Shown one piece after another: positions 13,587 through 22,990 of a stretch of DNA of 41,745 bases. Numbering within the stretch: position 1 is the first letter of the stretch; each line of letters opens with the position of its first letter. The position numbers and the translations under genes are program-made. This DNA is from a virus. The DNA lies in the IMG/VR virus record IMGVR_UViG_3300037258_000377, positions 1 to 41,745 of that record; one strand, 5' to 3'. The notes beneath the pieces were generated by a model. The model was not told where the DNA came from. It was given only the letters and a program-made list of their open reading frames with translations, and did no database searches.

Positions 13587-14449
13587 GCGGGCTTTACCTT
13601 CAGGGTGATGAAAACGCTCGTGAACGAAGAAACCGCCGCGAGGGTGAAGAGGAAGACATCGCCCACAGCCACATCCTTGGTCCAGCCGGATAGCGTCGTG
13701 TTGTCGTAGCTCGTGCCGGCGCTGATGGCGGGAGCTCCGCCAGCCGTGATGTCATTGCTAGAGGTCGGCACCGCGCCCGCCGGGCATTTCCAAATATCGA
13801 TCGTGCAGCCTCCGGAGCCGCCGAGAGTATAAATCCGCGCCTCTTCGATGATCCCCGCATCGGCCGCGACTGCAAGTACCTCGTTGGTCGGGAGCGCAAG
13901 CGCGGAGCCCGCGAAGTTCACCCATTGCGCCCCGATGTTCCGGATGCTCGGAATTTTTACTAGCGCGACGCCGCCCGACTCCTCGAACACCTGAGCGCCC
14001 TCGAAGCGAAGCACCGAGACATCGAGCACCGTGGTCGCCGGCGAATCGATCGAGTCTTCGACCGCAAGCCCCGAGGCGGTCTCGACCAGCACCGAGCCAT
14101 CGGTCTCGGGCGTCACCGTGGCGCCGGCGAACTTGATATGGGTAACCTGGTATTTATCGCCGGCGGGCGAATCACCCACCTCGGAGACCTCCAGGCTCCC
14201 GCCCTCGATCTCGATCACCGCGACCTCGCCGCTCTCGCCCGTGACGGTCGCGCCGATAAATTTGAGCTTGGTCGCGCTCACCGGCGGTGAATCGCCTTCC
14301 TCCTCCACCTGAATCGCGCCGCCCCCGTGGCCCGTCTCGCCGGCGAAGGCATCGATCAGATCCCAGGCCTCATTGATCTTGACCTCGGGCTGAGCCTGAT
14401 TCGGATCGATGTAGGGAAGCCCGAGATTTGGCGTGGTGGTGTCGCTCAC
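13583..14449 (-). CDS. Fibre-like protein A with three internal repeats (288 aa)
   Basis: N-terminus TPNLGLPYIDPNQAQPEVK then INEAWDLIDA, as in DUF2793-type phage tail proteins. Three degenerate repeats follow (about residues 47-83, 86-126, 128-167), each with the pattern D-S-P ... L/I-x-F-x-G-A-x-V-x-x-E-(S/T)-x-G-x-(V/A)-x(V/L). The C-terminal domain (170-288) is beta-rich and ends FTSVFITLKVKPA. It is a paralogue of the next gene upstream. Probably a receptor-binding or tail-tip decoration protein. Confidence 0.7.
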   Translation of the reverse strand: MSDTTTPNLGLPYIDPNQAQPEVKINEAWDLIDAFAGETGHGGGAIQVEEEGDSPPVSATKLKFIGATVTGESGEVAVIEIEGGSLEVSEVGDSPAGDKYQVTHIKFAGATVTPETDGSVLVETASGLAVEDSIDSPATTVLDVSVLRFEGAQVFEESGGVALVKIPSIRNIGAQWVNFAGSALALPTNEVLAVAADAGIIEEARIYTLGGSGGCTIDIWKCPAGAVPTSSNDITAGGAPAISAGTSYDNTTLSGWTKDVAVGDVFLFTLAAVSSFTSVFITLKVKPA

Positions 14450-14455
14450 GCGCCT

Positions 14456-15043
14456 CTACCCCACCGTGAGATTGACTTGGACGCTGGTGAAGGTCGAGCT
14501 CGAATCGAGCGTGAACAGAAGCACGTCGCCCGGCAAGAGCTCGGTCTCCCATCCGGTGAGGGTCGAATCGTCGAGCGTGGTTGCCGAGGAGAGAACAATA
14601 TTATTGCCGCCGGTGAGATCATCGCCCGAGACCGGTGGGTAATGATTGGCAAGATTCGAGCGCCAAAGATAGATCGAAGCGTCACCCGAACCACCATCGG
14701 TGATCACCGTGCAGCGTTTGACCTTGCATCGCGCGCCGATGAACCGAAGCACATTGTTGATCGGCGGCAACAGGGCGGATAGATCGTTAGTCCAGGTGAC
14801 CGAGACCACCTGCGGGTTGACCGCGATAAGCGCCTTGCCATTGGATTCCTCCGAGACCACGGCGCCCTCGAAGGTGAGCTGCTTGACGTTGGCGATCGCC
14901 ACGTCCGGACTTTGACCCGCATCGGTGATATCGAGTGACTGGGCATCCAAAATATCCCACGCCTCGTTGATCTTGACCTCGGGCTGCGCCTGCGAGGGAT
15001 CGAGGTAGGGCAGCCCCAGGTTCGGCGTAACCGTATCGCTCAT
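14456..15043 (-). CDS. Fibre-like protein B, one-repeat paralogue of A (195 aa)
   Basis: It shares the N-terminus (T-P-N-L-G-L-P-Y-L-D-P-S-Q-A-Q) and a C-terminal domain ending FTSVQVNLTVG with protein A, but carries only one copy of the internal repeat (about residues 38-77, LTFEGAVVSEESNGKALIAV). The C-terminal halves share the pattern T-L-x-x-S-T-L-T-G-W and D-V-L-L-F-T-L. Likely arisen by tandem gene duplication with loss or gain of repeats. Confidence 0.7.
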   Translation of the reverse strand: MSDTVTPNLGLPYLDPSQAQPEVKINEAWDILDAQSLDITDAGQSPDVAIANVKQLTFEGAVVSEESNGKALIAVNPQVVSVTWTNDLSALLPPINNVLRFIGARCKVKRCTVITDGGSGDASIYLWRSNLANHYPPVSGDDLTGGNNIVLSSATTLDDSTLTGWETELLPGDVLLFTLDSSSTFTSVQVNLTVG

Positions 15044-18000
15044 GGTGGCGTGCCTTCGATGGTGAGAGGACCCGAGATGCAGGGCGTGCCGCGCCCGATG
15101 ATCGCGGACATCTGGTAGATCCGCACCGAGAGCGAGCCCGGAATCGGCGATCCGAAGTCCGCCTCGATCTCGGCGGCAGTATAGACGGCGAGCTCCGTGG
15201 TCGCGGCGAGCGTTCTAAACACCGTGAAGGGGCTCGCCGAGTGATCGAGAATATCAACCTGGAAGGCAAGCGTCGCCTCCGACAGCGGCATGTCGACGCC
15301 GGACATCAACGTGCGGCCGAGACGATCGCGCCGGGTCCAACTAATTTCGATGTTACCGCCCGATTGCCACGTCGCCACCGGATCGACCGGCGAGAAGGGC
15401 CGAAGCGCCATCGCATAACCGATGAAGGTCGTTTCCGTGCCGGTCGCGAGCCCGATCGAGATCGGCTCGTACACGCGCGCCGCGCCGATCTCCGCGGTGG
15501 AGAGCACCTCCCGATCGAGATCGGCGGCGACCAGGAGAGTGAACGCATCGCCAACCTCGGACGTCCCAATCACCCATTCGGTGCCGCGGCGGCCGCGCAG
15601 AAGTCTCGTGAGGCTCCATTGGGTGGGTGAGAGCTGCGTCGCATTGGCGAACTGGATGATTTCCCAACGCCGATCGGCTCCCATGGCGGCCGCATTTGCG
15701 CCAGCCAGGACGGCATCGTCCGTTCTCGACTCGAAGCTCATCGCGCTGGATGACACATTGACGATGATCTCCGTCTCGTTATCCCAGGTGAAAAACTCCG
15801 ACGCCGGCACCGCCTCCTCGAGCATGCCCACCGTCGTCTGATTGATCATGGTGAAAGCCGGCGCGAAGGTATGACCGCCATCGATCGATTTGTATACGGT
15901 GCAGCCCTTCCAATTGTTCCCGGCAGAGGGGTCCGCTTGGACGGCGACATAGAAGCCGGGGTCCGAGTCCGAGTCCTGAAGCGCCGGGAGATCGAGGTAC
16001 TCGGCATCGCTCGGAGATAGGAACGTCAAGGTTTGCGGCGTAAAGCCGGGCGGATCCGCGACCGCGAAGGAGATCACGGCGGCCTGATCATCGCGCACGC
16101 AGGAGAGCTTACGAAGGACCCCCGAGCTATTGGTATCGGAGACGATCCGCACGCGCGTCTCGATCCCATCGACAGGCACGAAGATGCAATCGCCTGGCTC
16201 GAGCTCGAGCCAGGATTGATCGACGGAAAACTCCTGCGTCGTCTGCGCGGCCCATGAATCAGCCCAAAGCACCTCAGCGCATTGCGCGGCCTGGACATCG
16301 CCCATCGCGACTGGAATATTGACATCGACATCGTTTACGGCGGAAGCCGATACCGCGAGGCGGAACGGGGAATCCTGTTCGCCGCCCTGGTAGTCCCGCG
16401 AGGTCGCAATGTAGTGAAAACGGATGGTGCGCGGGAGCGTCGAGATGTCCGCGCGCACCGTATTCATGGAGGGAGGCACGGTCGCCTGGGCATCGCTCGA
16501 TGAGGAGTCGTATGCGCCTATATCGTCGGTGGTGAGCGTCGCGACGCAGGGCTTGCCGCGCGCCTGGAAACGGAGCTTCGTGCCAGATTCGACCGCATCC
16601 CAGAAGCCGATCGAGCGAAGCGGCGTGAGGATGCTCGCCGCATCGGTGACTGTCGCGATCGAATAGCCGTCGACATTCACCGCCTCCATATCGGTGACAT
16701 CGATCGAGAAGAGACCGGCGCGCGCGCAGATCGCCGTAATGATCTCGGCAATCGAGACCGCCCCTCCGGAGCCGGTGCATACGGTTTCATCGAGCGAGTA
16801 GGCCCAATTCTGAACAGCCGGGTAGTCCGAATTCCAGACGAGACCGGAGGGCATCTCGCCCGCGGTCACGGCTGCATCGTAAGCCGCGGTCCAAAAGGCT
16901 TCATCGTCATACTCCGCGCCACCTTCCGGAACGCAGGGATTGAGCGGATAGATGGCCGCGCCGCCGCTACTGCCGAATTGCTGGAGCACCTTGTAATTGA
17001 TGCCGCCGCCGGTCACATAGGTCCAATCGGTGCATTTGATGAGCGAGCCATCCGATTGGACCGCATAGCCCGGAACGGTAACGGAAGGCGTAAGCCCGGC
17101 GCATGGCGGCAGCGGCAACCCAGGCGCGCGAGTGACCGAAATCTGTCCGTCCTGGACAAGATTAAGGTAGCCATTGCCCTCGAGATAAGGCGGCTCGAAG
17201 TTAGGGACGTTCGGCGAGGCGGGCGGCTGTTGGACGACATAGGTCATCTGGTGGGACTCCCACCATTGAAAGCCGATCGTGCCCTGAAGCGTCGGGTCCG
17301 GCGGCGTCGAGTAGAAATGATCCTCCGGCGGCACCGGCGCGGCGGTGTAGGAAATAAAAATGATCACGGGATCGCTCGTATCGAGCCACGCGTGCGGCGG
17401 CGCCGTGGGGATCATGAGCGGGTCGGTGCGATCTATCTGCTCGATGTAACCCGTCAAGCCCGGAATTGCGCAGCCGATATATTGCAGTTGCTCCTCGAAC
17501 ACCGCCTCCATCGCGGCATAGGCATCGCCCCAGTTCGAGTAGGTAAGCGATCCGTTGAAGCCGGGATAGCCAGGCCCGGAGGTATCGACCGCGTGGACCT
17601 GCCAGGTATTTATGTTCGATAGATTGGTGGGATCGGTGCCGTATCCGCCATAGAGCCAGGGGTAGAGCACCGAGTTGGAAAAGCCAGTGGTGTCCGTACA
17701 TTCGCCCGTGCCTGATTCGTACACCTCGAATTTGAAATTTGGATGCCGCCAGGCCTGCGCGGTCTGAAGCACTCGATTCGGATAAACGATGTACGCCGTG
17801 CCGCGAAACGCGGGCGTCGCGCCGATGCCTTGCTGAGCCTCGATCGTGGGATCGGGAAGCTGATCCTCGGTGCCGAGGTAGAGCACGAAGGTCTCCGCAT
17901 AGGCTGCGCTCGCCGCGAGACGATTGGCGTACTCCTGGTCGGTTTCCGCGACCTGGCCCGTCTGCGTATCGGCCTGAAGCTGCGGGCGGATGTCATAAAC

Positions 18001-18393
18001 GATCGTGCCGTTTTCCCAGATCCTCGAGACGCCCCCGATCGCCGCCGGCGCTCCATCCTGCACTGCCTCGCAAAGAAGGAGCGCGATCGATTGCGTGTAG
18101 CTATAGGTGGTCTGCTCAGGGCCGCCCTTGCCGCTGTTAGTCGTCTGGACATAGGGGGCAAGCCAGATCACGGTGCCGGCGACGCTCGCCGTGCCGAAGA
18201 TGATCGGGATCGGCGTGCCGATGGTGGCCTGCGTCGTGCGATTGTCGGTGAGCTGCGGGCCTGCCGGGAGCTGCGTCGGGAAAAGAGCCGCGCCGGCGAG
18301 CGAGCCGAGAACGAATCCCAACTGGGGATTCCCGAAGTAGGCACCGACCACCGTGCCTACGACGATGAGCGCGGCCTGGCCGACGTTACTCAT
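15040..18393 (-). CDS. Large tail-tip/host-specificity protein (1117 aa)
   Basis: The largest protein of the genome. It starts with a hydrophobic Gly/Ala-rich segment (ALIVVGTVVGAYFGNPQLGF) then IPIIFGTASVAGTVIWLAP, the N-terminal pattern of tail-tip hub proteins in lambda-J-like and GTA-type tails. The middle (about 540-850) has the hub-like parts (V-E-S-G-T-K-L-R-F, D-I-G-A-Y-D), and the C-terminal part has FnIII-like strands with R-G-R-R-G-T-E-W-V. It follows the NlpC/P60 gene, the usual order. It probably forms the central tip and contacts the receptor. It lacks the long N-terminal TIM-barrel domain of the GTA homologue. Confidence 0.85.
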   Translation of the reverse strand: MSNVGQAALIVVGTVVGAYFGNPQLGFVLGSLAGAALFPTQLPAGPQLTDNRTTQATIGTPIPIIFGTASVAGTVIWLAPYVQTTNSGKGGPEQTTYSYTQSIALLLCEAVQDGAPAAIGGVSRIWENGTIVYDIRPQLQADTQTGQVAETDQEYANRLAASAAYAETFVLYLGTEDQLPDPTIEAQQGIGATPAFRGTAYIVYPNRVLQTAQAWRHPNFKFEVYESGTGECTDTTGFSNSVLYPWLYGGYGTDPTNLSNINTWQVHAVDTSGPGYPGFNGSLTYSNWGDAYAAMEAVFEEQLQYIGCAIPGLTGYIEQIDRTDPLMIPTAPPHAWLDTSDPVIIFISYTAAPVPPEDHFYSTPPDPTLQGTIGFQWWESHQMTYVVQQPPASPNVPNFEPPYLEGNGYLNLVQDGQISVTRAPGLPLPPCAGLTPSVTVPGYAVQSDGSLIKCTDWTYVTGGGINYKVLQQFGSSGGAAIYPLNPCVPEGGAEYDDEAFWTAAYDAAVTAGEMPSGLVWNSDYPAVQNWAYSLDETVCTGSGGAVSIAEIITAICARAGLFSIDVTDMEAVNVDGYSIATVTDAASILTPLRSIGFWDAVESGTKLRFQARGKPCVATLTTDDIGAYDSSSSDAQATVPPSMNTVRADISTLPRTIRFHYIATSRDYQGGEQDSPFRLAVSASAVNDVDVNIPVAMGDVQAAQCAEVLWADSWAAQTTQEFSVDQSWLELEPGDCIFVPVDGIETRVRIVSDTNSSGVLRKLSCVRDDQAAVISFAVADPPGFTPQTLTFLSPSDAEYLDLPALQDSDSDPGFYVAVQADPSAGNNWKGCTVYKSIDGGHTFAPAFTMINQTTVGMLEEAVPASEFFTWDNETEIIVNVSSSAMSFESRTDDAVLAGANAAAMGADRRWEIIQFANATQLSPTQWSLTRLLRGRRGTEWVIGTSEVGDAFTLLVAADLDREVLSTAEIGAARVYEPISIGLATGTETTFIGYAMALRPFSPVDPVATWQSGGNIEISWTRRDRLGRTLMSGVDMPLSEATLAFQVDILDHSASPFTVFRTLAATTELAVYTAAEIEADFGSPIPGSLSVRIYQMSAIIGRGTPCISGPLTIEGTPP

Positions 18394-18802
18394 ACATCAC
18401 GAGCGGCACCGCCCAAATCGAATCGGTCCGCTTCAACCAGGGTTGCCCGTAGCCGTGCTCCACCACGCGGCCGACGCCGGCGAACGAATGGATCAGGGAC
18501 GTCCCGGTATAGATCGCGCCGTGGCCTGCCTCTTTGGCGAAGGGAAACTTGATGAGCACGAAAGCCGCGGGCTGGAGCGGAATCTCGCGAGTCATCGAGC
18601 CCAAGGTGATCCGGAGGAGCGACTGAGGGTTTCTCGCGTAATTCTTTGGCAAAAATTCGAGCGGCGTCGTGACCCCGAGCTCCGCCATCATCCCGGCGAT
18701 AAAGCCCAAACAATCGGCGCCGTTTCTCGATCGACCCTGATGCAGGAACCTCACGCCGACCCAGGTGCGCGCGTGCTCGATCACTTCTGCCGGCTCGATC
18801 AT
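18386..18802 (-). CDS. NlpC/P60-family tail assembly peptidase (138 aa)
   Basis: The start MIEPAEVIEHARTWVGVRF at 18802 is in an ATGA overlap. Catalytic Cys 31 in N-G-A-D-C-L-G-F, then His 94 in A-G-H-G-A-I-Y, then a further polar His in R-V-V-E-H, give the Cys-His core of NlpC/P60 (lambda gpK-like) enzymes. Such proteins sit at the tail tip and cut peptidoglycan during entry or act in tip assembly. The family and context agree. Confidence 0.88.
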   Translation of the reverse strand: MIEPAEVIEHARTWVGVRFLHQGRSRNGADCLGFIAGMMAELGVTTPLEFLPKNYARNPQSLLRITLGSMTREIPLQPAAFVLIKFPFAKEAGHGAIYTGTSLIHSFAGVGRVVEHGYGQPWLKRTDSIWAVPLVMYE

Positions 18803-19767
18803 GAACCGAGCTCCGTGGTCGTGGTGGGTCCCGCGGTGAGCGAATCGACCCCGGGGATAAAGACACCACGGCCGCGGAAGTTCGGAACATTGGCGTACAC
18901 GTTTTGGCAGGTGGAGAGCTGGCGATCGCATCCCGGAAGAAGCGTGAAATCATCACCCGTGTTGACCGCGTTAGGGAACTCGTCCCAAAATTCTATGAGG
19001 CCATCGTTTTTGTTCGGGTCAATCTTCACCTCGCGCGAATAGCCGGCGTTCAAGCCGCTCGTGAAGGTCAAGACGCCGCCCACGTAGCTGTAGCCCGAGA
19101 CCGGGCTTCCCTGATCGAGTGAGACGGCAAAGGCCGTCAAACTCGCGTTTGTATCGGCCTCCACCGTTCCGGTGATCTGAAAGCTCGCGACTGGAAACTT
19201 GCAGCGCGAGTCGCCAAATCGCACCACATCGCAGGAGGCCGTGCAGGTGCGGATGACATTCTGCGCCAAGGGCTGAGTGAGCCCCCGTACCTCGGTCGTG
19301 TATTTTCCGTCAGAGTTTCGAGTGATCGCGCCCAGGAACCCGGATTTCAAAACGAAGTAGCCGTGCGTCGGTGCCATCCAGTTGCAGATGAGGATATAGA
19401 CCGGCGCCTGATCGAGGAGCCCGGCCTCGATCTCGTCGACCGATACATCGAGGACCGTGTACTTGAGTGGGCTATCAATAAAGTCGGTTGGTGCGAGAGC
19501 GCCCGACACATCGAGATTATCGACTGAAAGATCGGTGGTCGAGGCGATGTCCCCCGCCGTCACGTTCGCCACGGCGTAATAGGTGCCCGCAAATTTTGCC
19601 GGTGAGTCGGCCGGTGAATCCACTCCGGATGAGGGGATGGTGATGTCCTGATCGTGCTCCGTGCCACGGATCACTTCGCCGTTGGACATTTCGATCAGCC
19701 AGAGAAAGGCGAGAGACGTGGTATCCGATTGCAGATCCGCGAGGAGCTCCGGCGGGATCGTCCTCAT
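18799..19767 (-). CDS. DUF2163/BR0599 tail protein (322 aa)
   Basis: Start MRTIPPELLADLQSDTTSL at 19767 (ATGA). Residues 15-170 look like DUF2163 (W-L-I-E-M-S-N-G-E-V-I-R, then T-D-L-S-V-D-N-L-D-V-S-G-A-L); the C-terminal part carries Cys in C-D-V-V-R-F-G-D-S-R-C and C-D-R-Q-L-S-T-C, the Phage_BR0599 pattern. In the GTA the homologue is an iron-sulfur-containing tail hub protein. It probably forms the hub with the tail-tip protein. Confidence 0.85.
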   Translation of the reverse strand: MRTIPPELLADLQSDTTSLAFLWLIEMSNGEVIRGTEHDQDITIPSSGVDSPADSPAKFAGTYYAVANVTAGDIASTTDLSVDNLDVSGALAPTDFIDSPLKYTVLDVSVDEIEAGLLDQAPVYILICNWMAPTHGYFVLKSGFLGAITRNSDGKYTTEVRGLTQPLAQNVIRTCTASCDVVRFGDSRCKFPVASFQITGTVEADTNASLTAFAVSLDQGSPVSGYSYVGGVLTFTSGLNAGYSREVKIDPNKNDGLIEFWDEFPNAVNTGDDFTLLPGCDRQLSTCQNVYANVPNFRGRGVFIPGVDSLTAGPTTTTELGS

Positions 19768-20405
19768 GCGAGCGGCAGCCGGATCTCCGCGAGCTGGACG
19801 GAGACGTTCATGATGTTGTAATTCGATATGGCGGGATTGAACTGCGCGTCGAAGCGCGCCCACACATCGAATTCCCCGCCCCAGCTCAACGGCGTTCCCG
19901 AGAACCCGCCGCCGATCGTCAGGAGCCCGTTGGCCTCATTGAGCGTCCAGTCGCTTTGCTCTTCGCCCGAATTGTTCGCAATCATGATGGTCGAGCCCCG
20001 CGGGCGCGTGATCTCGCGGAGCTGAATGGTCGAGCCCGCCGCATATTCTTTGATCAATCGGTAGCTCGACGGTGAATCGCCGGAGACCTCGAGGGGCATA
20101 TCGGTCGCCGCCGGCGTCGCATCGAGCCTGCACGATTTGTAATCGATCCAATCCTTGAAGCGAAAGCCGGACCACATCCCGCCCATCGCGTGCCAGAAGT
20201 ACAGGATCGATTCGATGTCGGCCTGCGGCTGATCGCCGAACGGGACGCCCGTATATTTCGAGAGAGGCCTCGACCAGACCCGCTGACGGCGCTCATACCC
20301 GCCCTCGCGCGAGGTGATCTTGACGAGATAGTTAGGTTCCGCCACGAAGCCGAAAGTTGGGCAGACGGGGAAACATTCGGCCGGGTCCGCGACGATCGTG
20401 CTCAT
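19764..20405 (-). CDS. DUF2460 distal tail protein (213 aa)
   Basis: Contains P-N-Y-L-V-K-I-T-S-R-E-G-G-Y-E-R-R-Q-R and F-W-H-A-M-G-G-M-W-S-G-F-R-F-K-D-W-I-D-Y, the core of DUF2460 (TIGR02217). The GTA homologue is the distal tail protein that starts tube assembly at the tip. It lies between the tape measure and DUF2163 genes with ATGA overlaps on both sides. Confidence 0.9.
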   Translation of the reverse strand: MSTIVADPAECFPVCPTFGFVAEPNYLVKITSREGGYERRQRVWSRPLSKYTGVPFGDQPQADIESILYFWHAMGGMWSGFRFKDWIDYKSCRLDATPAATDMPLEVSGDSPSSYRLIKEYAAGSTIQLREITRPRGSTIMIANNSGEEQSDWTLNEANGLLTIGGGFSGTPLSWGGEFDVWARFDAQFNPAISNYNIMNVSVQLAEIRLPLA

Positions 20406-22990
20406 CCGCCGTTGTTCCTCATGTTGGCCTGGCTCAAAGCACGCGCGGCCGCGGCTGCCGTCTGCATCTGCGAGGAGCGCGAGATCGTGCCGCCCGGTGC
20501 CTGCACGGTGAAATTGTTGGTGATGTTCGAGCCATTGCCAAAGGCCCCGTTGGGGACGATCTGCGTATCCTTCGCACCGGCATAGGCGAGCTCGGGGCCA
20601 TTCTCGCCCACCAGCGCCATGCCGCCCGCGGGGATCGTGCCGCCGCCGGCGAGGCCATCGATGCCGATCGTGTCGACGAGGTTCCCAACGCCGCCGCCGG
20701 CGCCGCCATTCTGTACGAGGTCACCGACCGGACCCAAGCCCGCGGCTCCCGAGCCCCCACCGAAGAGCCCGAACAGACTCCCGAATATTCCCGCGCCGCC
20801 GGCGCCGCTCGAGCTTCCGCCGAAGAGACTGGAGATACCGCCCGCGACGCCGCCGCCCGGGCCACCGGTGCCGAAGATCGATTGCGCGACGTTCTTCGAG
20901 ACCATCTGATCGATTTGGTTTTCGATGTCTTTGAAAAAAGACTTCAGGAACTTCTGAAACGACTCGCCGCCGGAGATCAGCTTGGAGAAATTATCGGCGA
21001 AGGCCGACTCCAAATTGTTCCGCACCTGGTTGGTGAGCGTGTTGGTGTCCTTGGTCAGATTGACGATCTGATTATCGAAATCCTGCGCCTGCTGCTTAAG
21101 CTTCGGCAGCCCCGAGTCGTCCGCGATTTTCTTCTGTGCCGCGTACACCTGATCCAATTGCGCGATCTCGGTGGTGCGCGCGCCCTCGAGCTGGGCTTGC
21201 GCCTGTAGATCGGTCAAGGCACCCTGCGCGACGGCCGCGTTTACCTTGGCTTCGACCGTCGCGTATTGTTGCTCGATGATGCTCGCCTTCTCGACCTCCT
21301 CATTGAACGCGGCCTGTGCCTCGGTGGCGGCTTTCAATTGCGCGAGCTGAGCCTGGCCGCCGGTATCGCCCGTGTCGGCGAGATTCTTCGAGAGGAGCTT
21401 GTTTTGGAAATCGAAGGCGGCCGCGGCAGCTTGGACCAAATGACCCTGCAACGTCTGGAGCTGTTGATCGACCGAGAACAGCGCATTTGTATCCTTAGCC
21501 TTGGTGAGCGAGATCGCGAGCTCGTTGATCTTCTCGCTCGCAGCGGCGCCGCCATCGGCCGACCGGGACAACGCCTCACCGAGCTTGCCCGTGGTTTCCT
21601 GGTACTTGATTGCCGCCACATCGCCAATCTCGAATTTCGTGACTTGCTCTTGGAGCTTGTCGGTGAAGTCGGTGATTTGTTTGGTGTCTTCCTTCGTTTG
21701 CAGCGCCAGGGCGTTGGCGCGGATTTCGGCGGCGAGTTTCTTGCCTTCGTCACCCGCCTTGGCTATAGCGTCGGCGAGCGGCCCGAATTGGAGCTTGTAA
21801 TTGACGAGTGCCGCCGAGCCCAGCCCGAAGGCACCACTCTGATCCTTCAGGTTTGCATTGAAACTCTGAAGCTCTTTGATGGCCTGATCGGACTCCGCTA
21901 CCGATTCGAGACTGACGCCGCTCGATAGAATCCGTTTCTTCTGCGCCTCGGCGGTCGAAATCTCCGAGAGCTGCGCGGCGGTGCCGGCCTCGAACACCGC
22001 CTGGATTTGAGCCTGGGAGCTTTTCGCCGTCGCGACGTTATCGGCGTTCGATTCCTTCCAGATCGCCGTCGCTTGGGAGAAGTTGCCGTGCGCGACGGCC
22101 ACCGCAATCGCGCCGAGCGCGCCGATCGAATCGCCGAACTGCTTGAACTCCGAGATGACTTCGATCACGCCGGCGGCCACGAGCTTGACGCCACCCACGA
22201 TGAGACCGGCGACCTCTGCGAACGCCTGGCCGGTCGAGGTCGAGGCGGTGAGCTGATCGGCGAGCGTGGAGAGCACCGGGAGCAATTGCGCCGCGAGCTG
22301 GTTGCCGAAACCCGATGAGAGGGTCGCCTTGATCACCTCGAATTTTTGGCTGAACTGCTCGGCGGCATCCGCGAGGGGTCCCGAGATGACGATGCCCGCG
22401 GCCTCGGCTTGCGCCTTGAAGTTGTCGAGGCCCGCGGCGCCCTGATTCAGGACCGGGATCATTTGCTGACCCGCCCGGCCAAAGAGCTGGATCGCGATCG
22501 CCGTCTTGTTCGGACCGTCCGCGAGATCCTTAAACTTATCGGCGACCTGGCCGAGCACCTGGTCCGGGGAGGCGTTCTTGATCGAGGCCAAATCGATGCC
22601 GAGCGCGCGGAAGGCCTCTCCGGCTTTGCTCGTCGCGTTGCCGCCGGCCTGGCTGATGGCCTGGTCGAGTTTCTTAAGGCTCGTGGCGAGATCGTCCTGC
22701 GAGAGCCCGGAGGCGGCCGCGGCGAGGCGCAAGCTCGATAGGCTCTCTACCGAGACGCCGGCGGACTGCGAGAGGCGTGCCAGGCTTGCGGCGCTCTCGA
22801 TGGAGGACGCGGCAAACTCGGTGAGCGCACCGACCGATAGGGCCGCGGCGAATTTATCGGCGAGCCCGGAGAGAAGGTCATCCTGGTCCTTGGCGAACTT
22901 CGAGAGCTTCTGGGTCGCCTGATCGAGCGCCTTGACGTACTGGCTGTTGTCAGCCTGCATCCGAACGACTAGGGAGGCGAGATCCGTCAT
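20402..22990 (-). CDS. Tape measure protein (862 aa)
   Basis: Sets tail length and passes out at DNA ejection. It begins ASLVVRMQADNSQYVKALDQ, a typical tape measure N-terminus, is helical and Ala/Gln-rich through the middle, and ends with a Gly-rich tract plus the common GGMALVGENGPELAY motif (about residue 805). At about 1.5 angstrom per residue, the rule of thumb for tape measures, the tail should be roughly 130 nm (estimate). It follows the G/GT genes as in lambda. Confidence 0.93.
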   Translation of the reverse strand: MTDLASLVVRMQADNSQYVKALDQATQKLSKFAKDQDDLLSGLADKFAAALSVGALTEFAASSIESAASLARLSQSAGVSVESLSSLRLAAAASGLSQDDLATSLKKLDQAISQAGGNATSKAGEAFRALGIDLASIKNASPDQVLGQVADKFKDLADGPNKTAIAIQLFGRAGQQMIPVLNQGAAGLDNFKAQAEAAGIVISGPLADAAEQFSQKFEVIKATLSSGFGNQLAAQLLPVLSTLADQLTASTSTGQAFAEVAGLIVGGVKLVAAGVIEVISEFKQFGDSIGALGAIAVAVAHGNFSQATAIWKESNADNVATAKSSQAQIQAVFEAGTAAQLSEISTAEAQKKRILSSGVSLESVAESDQAIKELQSFNANLKDQSGAFGLGSAALVNYKLQFGPLADAIAKAGDEGKKLAAEIRANALALQTKEDTKQITDFTDKLQEQVTKFEIGDVAAIKYQETTGKLGEALSRSADGGAAASEKINELAISLTKAKDTNALFSVDQQLQTLQGHLVQAAAAAFDFQNKLLSKNLADTGDTGGQAQLAQLKAATEAQAAFNEEVEKASIIEQQYATVEAKVNAAVAQGALTDLQAQAQLEGARTTEIAQLDQVYAAQKKIADDSGLPKLKQQAQDFDNQIVNLTKDTNTLTNQVRNNLESAFADNFSKLISGGESFQKFLKSFFKDIENQIDQMVSKNVAQSIFGTGGPGGGVAGGISSLFGGSSSGAGGAGIFGSLFGLFGGGSGAAGLGPVGDLVQNGGAGGGVGNLVDTIGIDGLAGGGTIPAGGMALVGENGPELAYAGAKDTQIVPNGAFGNGSNITNNFTVQAPGGTISRSSQMQTAAAAARALSQANMRNNGG

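Noticed and set aside
15241-18552. Several + strand frames of 130-270 codons over the tail-tip gene
   Set aside because: All are explained by the high GC content opposite a single well-supported 1117-codon gene.
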